Origin: Siphonobacter sp. SORGH_AS_0500
GTDB taxonomy: Bacteria > Bacteroidota > Bacteroidia > Cytophagales > Spirosomataceae
Direction: 5' to 3'
NCBI RefSeq assembly: GCF_002838835.1
Contig: NZ_NHPP01000002.1
Coordinates: forward strand, 62,001 to 126,000
DNA: 64,000 nucleotides
The notes beneath the pieces are model-generated. The model saw nothing but the letters and a program-made list of their open reading frames with translations. It was not told where the DNA came from and did no database searches. A program made the position numbers and the translations under genes. This document shows, piece by piece, positions 9,121-17,593 of the stretch (its first letter is position 1; each line of letters starts with the position of its first letter).

Positions 9121-9531
9121 ATGGGGAAAATATTTTTTAAGGTATTGATAGCCGTATTAATCACCCTTTGGTTTCATGCTTTAGTTTACCATAGATTGAT
9201 AGATAGATTACACAAAACATATGAAATAGATTATTTAAATGATTCGTTGAGCACATTTATAGTTTTTGTTTTTTATGGAATGCTACTCTTTTACCTGTTT
9301 CCTATAGGGACATTTCATAGTTTAATTAATTACTTTAAAATAAAGAATAAATTTCATTATGTTATTTTGAGTATGGGGTGTTTTGGGTTCTATGGAACCA
9401 TTTTATTTTTCCTGACACGTGAAGGCAAATACTATACTGTGACTTTAATATCCTGGCTAATGGCAGGCCTTACATACGGCATTATTTATTCATTATGGCT
9501 TAAGAAATATTTGAGGTTTTGGAAAATTTAA
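9121..9531 (+). CDS. Small integral membrane protein, paralogue of the previous gene
   Basis: 136 residues, about four membrane segments, starting MGKIFFKVLIAVLITLW and ending GLTYGIIYSLWLKKYLRFWKI with a basic tail. The ends align with the protein at 8664 (FFKILI versus FFKVLI, YGLIDGLW versus YGIIYSLW), while the middle has diverged. The gene is more AT-rich than its surroundings, which may point to relaxed selection or foreign origin. Function unknown. Confidence 0.65.
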   Translation: MGKIFFKVLIAVLITLWFHALVYHRLIDRLHKTYEIDYLNDSLSTFIVFVFYGMLLFYLFPIGTFHSLINYFKIKNKFHYVILSMGCFGFYGTILFFLTREGKYYTVTLISWLMAGLTYGIIYSLWLKKYLRFWKI

Positions 9532-9556
9532 TAGCTTAAAATAAGTTATAAACCAG

Positions 9557-9590
9557 AAACTCCGGCAGAAAACATGTCGGAGTTTTGCGT
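9557..9590 (+). terminator. Weak terminator after the membrane-protein pair
   Basis: Arms AAACTCCG (9557-9564) and CGGAGTTT (9578-9585) with a 13-nt loop and a short T stretch. Plausible but weak. Confidence 0.5.
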
Positions 9591-9611
9591 TAATAAAAAA
9601 GAAAATGTCAC

Positions 9612-9845
9612 TTAATCCCCTGCATTCTGCGAATACAAGCGAGGTTGAGCGTCCAGTTCAGCCTGAGGGATGGAGCAGATGATCTGGCCGCTTCGAACTA
9701 AGTCGTGCCAGCGGGTACCTACGTCGAATTCTAACGGCTGATGATGATAGTTAAGTCGGTTAATCGGATTTTGGGTTACGTCTGCGTATTTTTTGAAGAA
9801 GGAACGACTTTTGGTAACGCCATTGATAAGTATAACCTGACACAA
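9612..9845 (-). pseudogene. Remnant of a RagB/SusD-family gene (C-terminal end)
   Basis: The minus-strand frame carries the end of a SusD-like nutrient-binding lipoprotein: GTRWHDLVRSG matches the conserved (H/Q)RWFDLVRxG segment, and IPQAELDAQPRLYSQNAGD matches the usual C-terminus IPQxExDxNPxLxQNPGY. The stretch normally between these two motifs is gone, so an internal deletion has joined them, and there is no start codon or signal peptide. Upstream sequence in frame has no SusD similarity. I read this as a decayed leftover of a SusC/SusD locus. Confidence 0.7.
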
Positions 9846-9985
9846 TGTGGAAGCTAAGTATGCTGATTCATGGCAAGAGACAGCGTAGGGTGTGCTAGCA
9901 TCAATACAAATGGGAGAAAGAAGCAGGGACGGAAAAAAAGAGCGTATATTTTGAGGATTACCTGCTCAGTATCAGTAAAAATGAC

Positions 9986-9993
9986 TACCTTTG
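9986..9993 (+). promoter_or_regulatory. Promoter -7 element of rpsA
   Basis: TACCTTTG, an exact TAnnTTTG match, 89 bp before the rpsA ATG. No well-spaced -33 TTG was found. Confidence 0.6.
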
Positions 9994-10082
9994 CATTCCG
10001 TTTTGAAAAAACGGATTCACTAAAGTTCAGCAGGCTCTTCGCCCGGTCGGCTGATGTATCCAGGGCGAGCCAAATTCTTATT

Positions 10083-11861
10083 ATGGCAAAACCACAAGTA
10101 ACTGATTTTGATTGGGATCACGCGGACAATCGCGGCTTTGGTAGTGGTTACTCTAAAGCTGAGCGTGATGAATTAGCTGCTCTGTACGAAGGTACGCTGA
10201 GTCAGGTAGCTGAGAAAGAAGTTGTTAAAGGTACCGTTGTTGGAGTTACGGATCGTGAAGTAATCTTAAACATTGGTTTCAAATCAGACGGGATGGTTCC
10301 CCGTGCTGAATTCCGCGACATGCCCGAGCTGAAAGCTGGTGATGAAGTGGAAGTGTATATCGAAAATCAGGAAGATCCTAACGGTCAGCTGATCCTTTCT
10401 CGTAAGAAAGCGAAGGTAATCACTGCCTGGGATAATATTCAGAAAGCTCTGGATCAAGACCTCGTAATCGATGGTTTTGTGAAGCGTCGGACGAAAGGTG
10501 GTCTGATCGTAGATATCTACGGTGTAGAAGCCTTCTTACCCGGTTCTCAAATTGACGTTAAACCCATCCGCGACTTCGATATTTTCGTTGGCAAGCGTAT
10601 GGAAGTAAAAGTGGTGAAAATCAACTACGCTAATGATAACGTAGTCGTTTCTCACAAAGTCCTCATCGAGAAAGATCTGGAGCAGCAACGTCAGCAAATC
10701 CTGACGAACCTGGAAAAAGGTCAGGTACTCGAAGGCGTGATCAAAAACATGACCAACTTCGGTGTATTCATCGATCTGGGTGGTGTAGATGGTCTGCTGC
10801 ACATTACCGATATCTCCTGGGGTCGTATCAACCACCCAAGCGAAGTCCTCAAATTGGACCAACGCATTCAGGTGGTTGTGCTGGACTTCGACGAAGACAA
10901 GAAGCGTATCTCTCTCGGTATGAAGCAACTGACTGCTCATCCTTGGGAAGCACTTCCTGCCGAAGTAGAGCCCGGTGCCCGCGTGAAAGGCAAAATCGTG
11001 AACGTAGCCGATTACGGTGCGTTCTTAGAAGTTCAGCCTGGCGTAGAAGGTCTGATTCACGTGTCAGAAATGTCATGGTCTCAGCATCTGCGTAATCCTC
11101 AGGACTTCCTGAAAGTAGGTGACGAAATCGAAGCAGTAGTACTGACGATCGATCGTGCTGAACGCAAGATGTCTTTAGGTATCAAACAACTGACAGCTGA
11201 TCCCTGGACTCGTACAGAACTGTTGTCTAAATACGCTCCTGGTACGAAGCATTCAGGAACCGTTCGTAACCTGACTAACTTCGGCCTGTTCCTGGAAATG
11301 GAAGAAGGAATCGATGGTCTGGTTCACGTTTCTGACCTGTCTTGGACTCGTAAAATCAAGCATCCTTCTGAATACACGAAAGTAGGTGACAAAATGGATG
11401 TGGTTGTTCTGGAACTCGATGCTGAAAACCGTCGTCTTTCATTAGGCCACAAACAACTTGAAGAAAACCCATGGGATACCTTCGAGAACATCTTCACGAT
11501 CGGCTCTGTACACAAAGGAACGATCATTGCTAAGTCTGACAAGTTAGCTCAAATCGAGCTTCCTTACGGTATCGAAGGACAAGCTCCGATCAAGCAATTA
11601 GCGAAAGAAGACGGATCAAATGCTGAAGTAGGTGAGTCTATCGACTTCAAAGTAATTGAATTCCACAAAGAAGAACGTCGTATCGTTGTATCTCACTCTA
11701 AAATCTGGAGTGATGCGAAGGAAGAAGTGAAAGTTGAAGAGAAGAAGAAGACGCAGAAAGCGGTTGAGAAAACCAACACAACGGCTGCTGCTGAAAAGTC
11801 TACTCTTGGCGATCTGGACGCTCTGGCTGCTCTGAAAGAGCAAATGGAACGCGGAAACTAA
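10083..11861 (+). CDS. rpsA: 30S ribosomal protein S1
   Basis: 592 residues. The ATG at 10083 is chosen because MAKPQVTDFDWDH is the usual S1 start in this group and the promoter lies just upstream; the frame stays open further 5' without support. Several S1 OB-fold repeats are visible (VVKGTVVGVTDREVILNIGF, VLEGVIKNMTNFGVFIDLGG, RVKGKIVNVADYGAFLEV, KHSGTVRNLTNFGLFLEMEE, SVHKGTIIAK). Each central repeat carries VDGLLHITDISW or VHVSDLSW-type strands. S1 binds mRNA on the 30S subunit and assists initiation, which matters in a phylum that uses few Shine-Dalgarno sites. The C-terminal tail is Lys/Glu-rich. Confidence 0.97.
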   Translation: MAKPQVTDFDWDHADNRGFGSGYSKAERDELAALYEGTLSQVAEKEVVKGTVVGVTDREVILNIGFKSDGMVPRAEFRDMPELKAGDEVEVYIENQEDPNGQLILSRKKAKVITAWDNIQKALDQDLVIDGFVKRRTKGGLIVDIYGVEAFLPGSQIDVKPIRDFDIFVGKRMEVKVVKINYANDNVVVSHKVLIEKDLEQQRQQILTNLEKGQVLEGVIKNMTNFGVFIDLGGVDGLLHITDISWGRINHPSEVLKLDQRIQVVVLDFDEDKKRISLGMKQLTAHPWEALPAEVEPGARVKGKIVNVADYGAFLEVQPGVEGLIHVSEMSWSQHLRNPQDFLKVGDEIEAVVLTIDRAERKMSLGIKQLTADPWTRTELLSKYAPGTKHSGTVRNLTNFGLFLEMEEGIDGLVHVSDLSWTRKIKHPSEYTKVGDKMDVVVLELDAENRRLSLGHKQLEENPWDTFENIFTIGSVHKGTIIAKSDKLAQIELPYGIEGQAPIKQLAKEDGSNAEVGESIDFKVIEFHKEERRIVVSHSKIWSDAKEEVKVEEKKKTQKAVEKTNTTAAAEKSTLGDLDALAALKEQMERGN

Positions 11862-11892
11862 TTCCACAGGCGATTCAATAATGCTTAAGACA

Positions 11893-11920
11893 GGGCGGGC
11901 TGAAAGGCTCGCCCTTCTTT
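11893..11920 (+). terminator. Terminator of rpsA
   Basis: GGGCGGGC/GCTCGCCC stem (11893-11900, 11907-11914) with one G-T mismatch pair, followed by TTCTTTATT. Confidence 0.85.
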
Positions 11921-11996
11921 ATTATCTATCATTTGATTACTGTCGAATAGTTACACCCATCCGAAACGTCTACAATTTTATCGAAGGTTATCTTTC

Positions 11997-12085
11997 GTAG
12001 AGACGTCGATTTATCGCGTCTTCTTTTTTGAAAGCAAATGAATTTAAAACTGACCGAGTAGGAGACGCGATAATGACGTCTCTAC
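11997..12085. repeat. Dispersed palindromic repeat (GTAGAGACG type)
   Basis: Inverted arms of about 24 bp at 11997-12021 and 12063-12085, sharing GTAGAGACGTC and ATCGCGTCT. A shorter copy with the same core and the same trailing TATGTG is at 38505-38525. The rest of the 300-bp gap is AT-rich and holds no gene. Confidence 0.65.
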
Positions 12086-12194
12086 CTATGTGAAAATATA
12101 TTTTTAAATACTTATTAGTCAGTGTTTTATAAAAAAATAGATAATAAATAATAAAAAAAAAGAGGCGAATGAATGGAAAACGCAATTTTCGCCC

Positions 12195-12202
12195 TATTTT
12201 TG
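12195..12202 (+). promoter_or_regulatory. Promoter -7 element of tRNA-Cys
   Basis: TATTTTTG matches TAnnTTTG and lies 37 bp upstream of the mature tRNA 5' end. Confidence 0.6.
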
Positions 12203-12239
12203 CAGCCTCAAGAGCGGAAGAGCTTTTGAGAAATAACAA

Positions 12240-12310
12240 GGTACCATGGCCGAGAGGCTAGGCTGAGGTCTGCAAAACCTCCTACAGCGGTTCGAATCCG
12301 CTTGGTACCT
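12240..12310 (+). tRNA. tRNA-Cys (anticodon GCA)
   Basis: Acceptor stem GGTACCA/TGGTACC, anticodon stem GAGGT/ACCTC around loop CTGCAAA (anticodon GCA), T arm with GGTTCGAATCC. The discriminator base is U, the known identity element for cysteine tRNA. 71 nt, no encoded CCA. Confidence 0.95.
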
Positions 12311-12321
12311 CCCTAAAAAAT

Positions 12322-12347
12322 CCCTGAGCTTTCCTCGGGGTTTTTTT
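12322..12347 (+). terminator. Terminator of tRNA-Cys
   Basis: CCCTGAG/CTCGGGG stem (12322-12328, 12334-12340) followed by seven T. Confidence 0.9.
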
Positions 12348-12458
12348 ATTCATACTCAATTCTTTTGGGAAGTAATAGCCATTGGCAAGGAGTTTAAGGA
12401 TAAAGCCAAAGCCCCCTGTAAACTCGAAACTGCAAACTGAGTTTTAATCGACGAATCC

Positions 12459-13994
12459 ATGTCGCACAAGAAAATCACTTCCGCTCTTCTATCTGTATTC
12501 CATAAGGAAGGCTTAGCTCCTATTGTTGAATCTCTGCACGCTCAGGGGGTTAAATTGTATTCAACGGGCGGTACCCAGTCATTCATCGAGGAAATGGGGA
12601 TTCCTGTAACTCCCGTAGAAGAACTGACCAGTTATCCTTCTATTTTCGGTGGCCGGGTAAAAACCCTGCACCCTAAAATTTTCGGTGGTATTCTGTACCG
12701 TCGGGATAACGAAGACGACGTTAAAACGGCTGAGCAATACGAAATCGCTCCCATTGATCTGGTGGTAGTAGATTTATACCCTTTTGAAGAAACAGTAGCA
12801 GCGGGTGGTTCAACAGATGAAATCATCGAGAAAATTGACATCGGTGGCATCTCGCTGATTCGTGGAGCGGCTAAAAACTTCGAAGATGTTCTGATCGTAT
12901 CCAGCCGTTCTCAATATGCGGAGTTACTTCGCATTTTGTCCGAACATCAGGCCACGACTAGCCTTGAGTTACGTCGTTACTTTGCTACGCTGGCGTTCGG
13001 GGTTACTTCTCAGTATGATTCAGCAATTTACCAGTGGTTTGCAGGCCAGACGTACACGGGTCGTGCCGCTGATATTTTTAACTTCAAGCAGTTACCCGCC
13101 AATTCTTTACGGTACGGTGAAAACCCTCACCAGTCGGCAACGTTCTACGGCGATCTGAAAGGCATGTTCGAGCAACTGAACGGCAAAGAGCTTTCCTATA
13201 ACAATCTGGTTGACGTGGACGCATCCGTGCAATTGATTGATGAATTTACGGATACTACGTTCGTCATTATCAAGCATACGAACGCCTGCGGTATTGCTAC
13301 GGCTCCTACGGCGAAAGAAGCGTATCTGAATGCTCTTTCCTGCGATCCCGTTTCGGCGTTTGGTGGCGTAGTGGCTACGAATGCAAAAGTGGATATTGCC
13401 GTAGCGGAAGAACTGAACAAACTGTTCATGGAAATCCTGATTGCTCCTGAATTCGATCAGGATGCTATTGATCTGCTGAAGTCTAAAAAGAACCGCATTC
13501 TGCTGAAGCGTAATGTAGTGCAGCCAACAAAGCAGATGTTCAAGACTATCCTGAATGGCGTATTGGTTCAGGATAAAGATAACGTAGCGGAAACGGCAGC
13601 GGAAATGTCGCCTAAAACGGAAAAAGCTCCGACTGAAAGCGAATACAAAGCTCTGGAGTTTGCTCTGAAAGTTTGTAAACACACGAAATCCAATACCATC
13701 GTTCTGGCGAAAGAAAACCAGTTATTGGCCAGTGGCGTAGGGCAGACCTCTCGCGTAGATGCTCTGAAACAGGCCATTGCGAAGGCAGCTGAATTCGGCT
13801 TTGATCTGAACGGTGCAGTGATGGCTTCTGACGCGTTCTTCCCCTTCGCCGATTGTGTGGAGATTGCTCACAAGGCGGGTATTACGGCAGTGGTTCAGCC
13901 CGGCGGTTCTGTTCGTGATCAGGATTCCATTACCTATTGCAACGAAAATGGAATGGCAATGGTCTTCACGGGCGTTCGTCACTTCAAACATTAA
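12459..13994 (+). CDS. purH: Bifunctional AICAR formyltransferase / IMP cyclohydrolase
   Basis: 511 residues, full length for PurH. It catalyses the last two steps of purine synthesis: formylation of AICAR with 10-formyl-THF, then ring closure to IMP. The N-terminal MGS-like cyclohydrolase domain spans roughly residues 1-150 (KLYSTGGTQSFIEE, GGRVKTLHPKIFGGIL, DIGGISLIRGAAKNF). The transformylase domain follows, with LRYGENPHQSATFYG, IKHTNACGIA and the C-terminal DAFFPFADCVEIA and VQPGGSVRDQD. It stands alone between two terminators. Confidence 0.97.
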   Translation: MSHKKITSALLSVFHKEGLAPIVESLHAQGVKLYSTGGTQSFIEEMGIPVTPVEELTSYPSIFGGRVKTLHPKIFGGILYRRDNEDDVKTAEQYEIAPIDLVVVDLYPFEETVAAGGSTDEIIEKIDIGGISLIRGAAKNFEDVLIVSSRSQYAELLRILSEHQATTSLELRRYFATLAFGVTSQYDSAIYQWFAGQTYTGRAADIFNFKQLPANSLRYGENPHQSATFYGDLKGMFEQLNGKELSYNNLVDVDASVQLIDEFTDTTFVIIKHTNACGIATAPTAKEAYLNALSCDPVSAFGGVVATNAKVDIAVAEELNKLFMEILIAPEFDQDAIDLLKSKKNRILLKRNVVQPTKQMFKTILNGVLVQDKDNVAETAAEMSPKTEKAPTESEYKALEFALKVCKHTKSNTIVLAKENQLLASGVGQTSRVDALKQAIAKAAEFGFDLNGAVMASDAFFPFADCVEIAHKAGITAVVQPGGSVRDQDSITYCNENGMAMVFTGVRHFKH

Positions 13995-14017
13995 TAGCTT
14001 GTCACCCCAAGCATGGG

Positions 14018-14052
14018 AAGCGTCCTTTTCTTCGGAGAGGGACGCTTTTTTA
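14018..14052 (+). terminator. Terminator of purH
   Basis: Stem AAGCGTCC/GGACGCTT (14018-14025, 14040-14047) with T run to 14052. Confidence 0.85.
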
Positions 14053-14087
14053 TGTTCTATAGAAATCGTTGCTGTGATAAAGCCCCT

Positions 14088-14132
14088 AACGAATGAAGGC
14101 CTTTCCCGATTCAGAAAAGGCCTTCATTCGTT
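14088..14132. terminator. Strong 17-bp hairpin between convergent genes
   Basis: Perfect arms at 14088-14104 and 14116-14132 (core GAATGAAGGCC) with an 11-nt loop. It lies just past the stop of the minus-strand glycosidase gene and probably ends its transcript, though the T tract is poor. Confidence 0.65.
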
Positions 14133-14140
14133 ATAAAACG

Positions 14141-16808
14141 TTATGACTTTGCAATTTCCGCCTCGACGGTCTGCTGAAGCGTGTGCACGTATTCAATTAA
14201 CTCCGCTACCAGACCCGTCCAGCCCGTTTGGTGAGCGGCTCCCAGACCTGAACCGTCATTTCCGTTGAAGTATTCAAAGAATTGCAAGCAATCCTTGAAA
14301 TACGGATCGGTATTAAACTTACTGTATTGCTGCTGGTAAGGACGTAATCCAGTTTGGGGATCAGGCGTAAAGATTTTAATCAGACGGCCCGCAACGGCCA
14401 AGGCGGCTTCCTTGATAGTGACCAGTTGTCCTGAATTCGTCGGATATTCAATCTCGAAATCATCTCCGTAATACTGATGAAATTTGAGTAAGGAATCCAC
14501 AATCAGGAAGTTCATGGGGAACCACACGGGACCCCGCCAGTTGGAGTTACCCCCAAACATGGCTCCGGTACTTTCAGCGGGCGTGTACGCCACCCGTAAT
14601 ACCTCATTGCCCACCCGAAATTCGTAAGTTGGTGGCGTAATACTTGGAAAGCGAACGCACGCCGTGGTCGGAGAGAAATTCAGCTTCGTCGAATACCCGT
14701 TTCAAAATCATCTTCATCCGGTGACCACGAATGATCGACAACAGACGGGTTTCGCCTTTACCGGGTTCGTACCAGCGGGAAATCAGCGAAGCCAAATCCG
14801 GGCGGTTTGCCAATACCCATTCTACCCGACGTTTGAAATCAGGTAAGCGTTCCAGCAAGTCAGGGTCAAGAACCTCAACGGCGAACAGTGGAATCAGCCC
14901 TACCATTGACCGGAGTTTCAGTAACATACTCGGTCCATTTGGAATGTGCAACAAGTCATAATAAAACTGGTCGTCTTCATCCCAAAGGCTAATTTCTTCA
15001 CGGCCCAGCGATTTCATGGCTCCGGCAATGTGCAGGAAGTGCTCAAAGAATTTCGAAGCCATATCCTGATAAGTCGAACGCTCCAGAGCAATTTCACAGG
15101 CAATCCGTAGCATGTTCAGCGTGTACATGGCCATCCAGCCCGTACCATCCGCCTGCTCTAAATGCCCGCCCAGGGGTAACTGAGCGGAGCGGTCAAACAC
15201 CCCGATGTTATCCATGCCGAGGAAACCACCGCCGAAGATGTTGTTACCCTGTTCATCCTTGATGTTAACCCACCAGGTGAAGTTGAGTAACAATTTATGA
15301 AAGACGCGTTCGAGGAAACCAATGTCTCCCTTCCCGTTCATTTGCTTGTCAATCTCATACACTTTCCAGGTAGCCCAGGCGTGTACGGGAGGGTTTACGT
15401 CCGAAAAAGTCCATTCGTAGGCCGGAATCTGACCGTTCGGGTGCATGTAATACTCCCGAAGAACTACGGCTAACTGACGCTTGGCAAAGTCAGGATCCAG
15501 GCGGGCAAGGGGAACACAGTGGAAGGCCAGATCCCAGGCCGCAAACCAGGGATATTCCCACTTGTCGGGCATGGAGAGAATGTTGGCGGTATACATGTGT
15601 CGCCACGTGCGGTTACGGCCAAACTTCCGCTCGGGAGCGGGCTTGGGCATGGCGGGGTCACCATTGAGCCATTCGTTGACGTTGTAGTAATAAAATTGCT
15701 TCGACCAGAGCATACCCGCATACGCCTGACGCTGAATTTTCTTTAGTTCAGCATCTTTGACGTTTTTCTGAAGATCGTCGTAATATTCGTCGGCTTCCTG
15801 AATTCGCTGGTTGAAAACGGTATCAAAATCCTCGAAAGGCTCGTGATTGGAATAATTAGCAAAGCGTAAACGAACGGTAAAGCTTTCGCCTGCGGCTACT
15901 TTTCGGGTAAATTTCGCCGAAGCTTTAGTCCCGATATGATTGGGGTTAACCGTCTTTTTCTTACCACCGGAAACGACATAATCGTTAATTCCATCTTTAG
16001 GGTAAGGAGAGAAGTTAGGGCTATTAAAAACGCGTTCGAAGTTGGTTTCGTTTTCGCAAAAAAGCAGCGAATCCGCGTCTTCGATGTAGAGTTTGTATTT
16101 TCCCAGAATTTTATGGTCAACGTCAATGAGCGACTTGGAGTAACCCGTCAGCATCGGACGCACACTGTAGTTTTCATAACCCCATATCCAGGTATTTCTG
16201 AACCAAAGCGTAGGTAATACCGTAATGGGAGCCGCCTTAGGGCCACGGTTATGTACCGTCAGGCGAATGAGAATGTCGTTTTCGTCGGCCTTCGCGTATT
16301 CCATCTCCAGGTCGAAATACTCGTTTTTATCGAAAACGCCCGTATCCATTAATTCAAATTCGGGTTGTTCGCGATTCCGATTCCGGTTTTCCCGCAAAAT
16401 CTGTTCGTACGGAAAAGCTTGCTGTGGATACTTGTACAGCATTTTCATGTACGAGTGCGTCGGAGTTGAGTCGAGGTAATAGTATAATTCCTTGACATCT
16501 TCTCCGTGATTCGACTCGGGGTTGGTCAAACCAAAAAGACGTTCTTTGATAATGCCATCTTTATGATTCCAGAAAGCGAAGGCAAAACAGATGTGACCCT
16601 TATTGTCGGAAAGGCCACCAATGCCGTCTTCGCCCCAGCGGTAGGCACGGCTGCGGGCAGTATCATGCGAGAAAAAATTCCAGGCGTCGCCATTCGATGA
16701 ATAATCTTCTCGTACCGTACCCCACTGACGTTCAGCGAGGTATGGCCCCCACTTTTTCCAGCCTTTGTTATCCGCACGTTGGGAAAGTCGTATTTTTTCT
16801 ACAATCAT
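14141..16808 (-). pseudogene. GH63/MGH1-like glycosidase, split by one frameshift
   Basis: Together the two frames give a protein of about 888 residues, the normal size for bacterial MGH1-like glucosidases with an (alpha/alpha)6 barrel. The first frame runs from 16808 to 14604 (734 aa) and stops after LSKYYATNLRISGGQ. The second covers the last part, with PAESTGAMFGGNSNWRGP, a hallmark of the family. Reading across, ATN-YEFRVGNEVLRVAYT is restored if one T in the run near 14624-14630 is removed. Other family marks are ERQWGTVREDYS, WDLAFHCVPLARLDPDF and NPPVHAWATW. No signal peptide is seen, so a cytoplasmic role on small alpha-glycosides is inferred. Apart from this one base the sequence looks fully conserved, so it may be a recent mutation or an assembly error. 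Confidence 0.85.
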
Positions 16809-16998
16809 AAGCTATGAATCAAGATAGTCTCTGAATGGGAATATGAACAAAGAACGGAATTAGAATAAAAACTTACGCCTTTGCTCGTTATTATTAAGAG
16901 AAATGTAACAATCGTACCCGAAATTTACGCTCTCGGAGCGTAGCCGAAAGGATACTCCTAAATAGCTCAAATTTTCTTATTAAAACGTATATTTTTCT

Positions 16999-17379
16999 AT
17001 GACTGCAAGATTTGCCCTGCTGGCGGGTTCATTATTGGGAGCGTTAGGCGTAGGGCTGGGAGCTTTCGGAGCCCATGCACTCAAGCCTATGTTAGTGGCA
17101 ACGGGTCGGTTTGATACCTTTGAAACCGCAGTTCGATACCAGTTTTATCACGCCCTGGCTTTACTGGCCATCGGATTATTAATTAATCAGCTACCAGTCA
17201 TTGAAAAAGGCTTAGGTTGGGCGGGCTGGGCTTTTCTGATTGGCGTAATCATTTTTAGCGGCTCGCTGTATACGATCTGTTTTGCCGGTATTAAAGCCTT
17301 CGGAGCCGTGGCTCCCATCGGCGGAACGTCCCTCATCATTGGCTGGTTAATTCTGGCTTATCAGGTAACAAAGGCTTAG
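16999..17379 (+). CDS. DUF423 membrane protein (YgdD-like)
   Basis: 126 residues with four predicted membrane helices (about 5-25, 48-65, 72-92 and 100-122). The DUF423 signature is GALGVGLGAFGAHALK near the start, followed by FETAVRYQFYHALALLAIG. This is a small conserved inner-membrane family of unknown function. An imperfect promoter element (TATATTTT) lies just before the ATG. Single gene, followed by a hairpin at 17428. Confidence 0.9.
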   Translation: MTARFALLAGSLLGALGVGLGAFGAHALKPMLVATGRFDTFETAVRYQFYHALALLAIGLLINQLPVIEKGLGWAGWAFLIGVIIFSGSLYTICFAGIKAFGAVAPIGGTSLIIGWLILAYQVTKA

Positions 17380-17427
17380 TACATACGTTTAAGGTGGTTT
17401 GATGTAGGCTCCAGGAGTTGAAAATAG

Positions 17428-17456
17428 CCTCCCCAAAGGTTCAAACATTGGGGAGG
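17428..17456. terminator. Hairpin between DUF423 and rarA
   Basis: Perfect arms CCTCCCCAA/TTGGGGAGG with an 11-nt loop. It lies between two convergent genes; the T tracts are weak on both strands. Confidence 0.55.
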
Positions 17457-17593
17457 TTATCAATACAGTAGGGTAAGGGTCAGCAAAACCCCAGCGGGAT
17501 TAAATTAAGAATAGCCCAAGGCTATCCAACCCGGGGAAGACTTTATACGCTGAAAAGAACCATATCAAACCACTTCGAATGCACTCAAACCCT

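Noticed and set aside
9870..10082. Longer N-terminus for ribosomal protein S1
   Set aside because: The extension contains the promoter element and basic random-looking sequence; S1 proteins of this phylum start near MAKPQ.
13107..13682. Long minus-strand open frame (191 codons) inside purH
   Set aside because: It is antisense to well-conserved purH sequence and its translation is rich in Arg/Phe without any family signature.
14604..14614. Programmed frameshift in the glycosidase
   Set aside because: No slippery heptamer with downstream structure is evident, and the family is not known for recoding.
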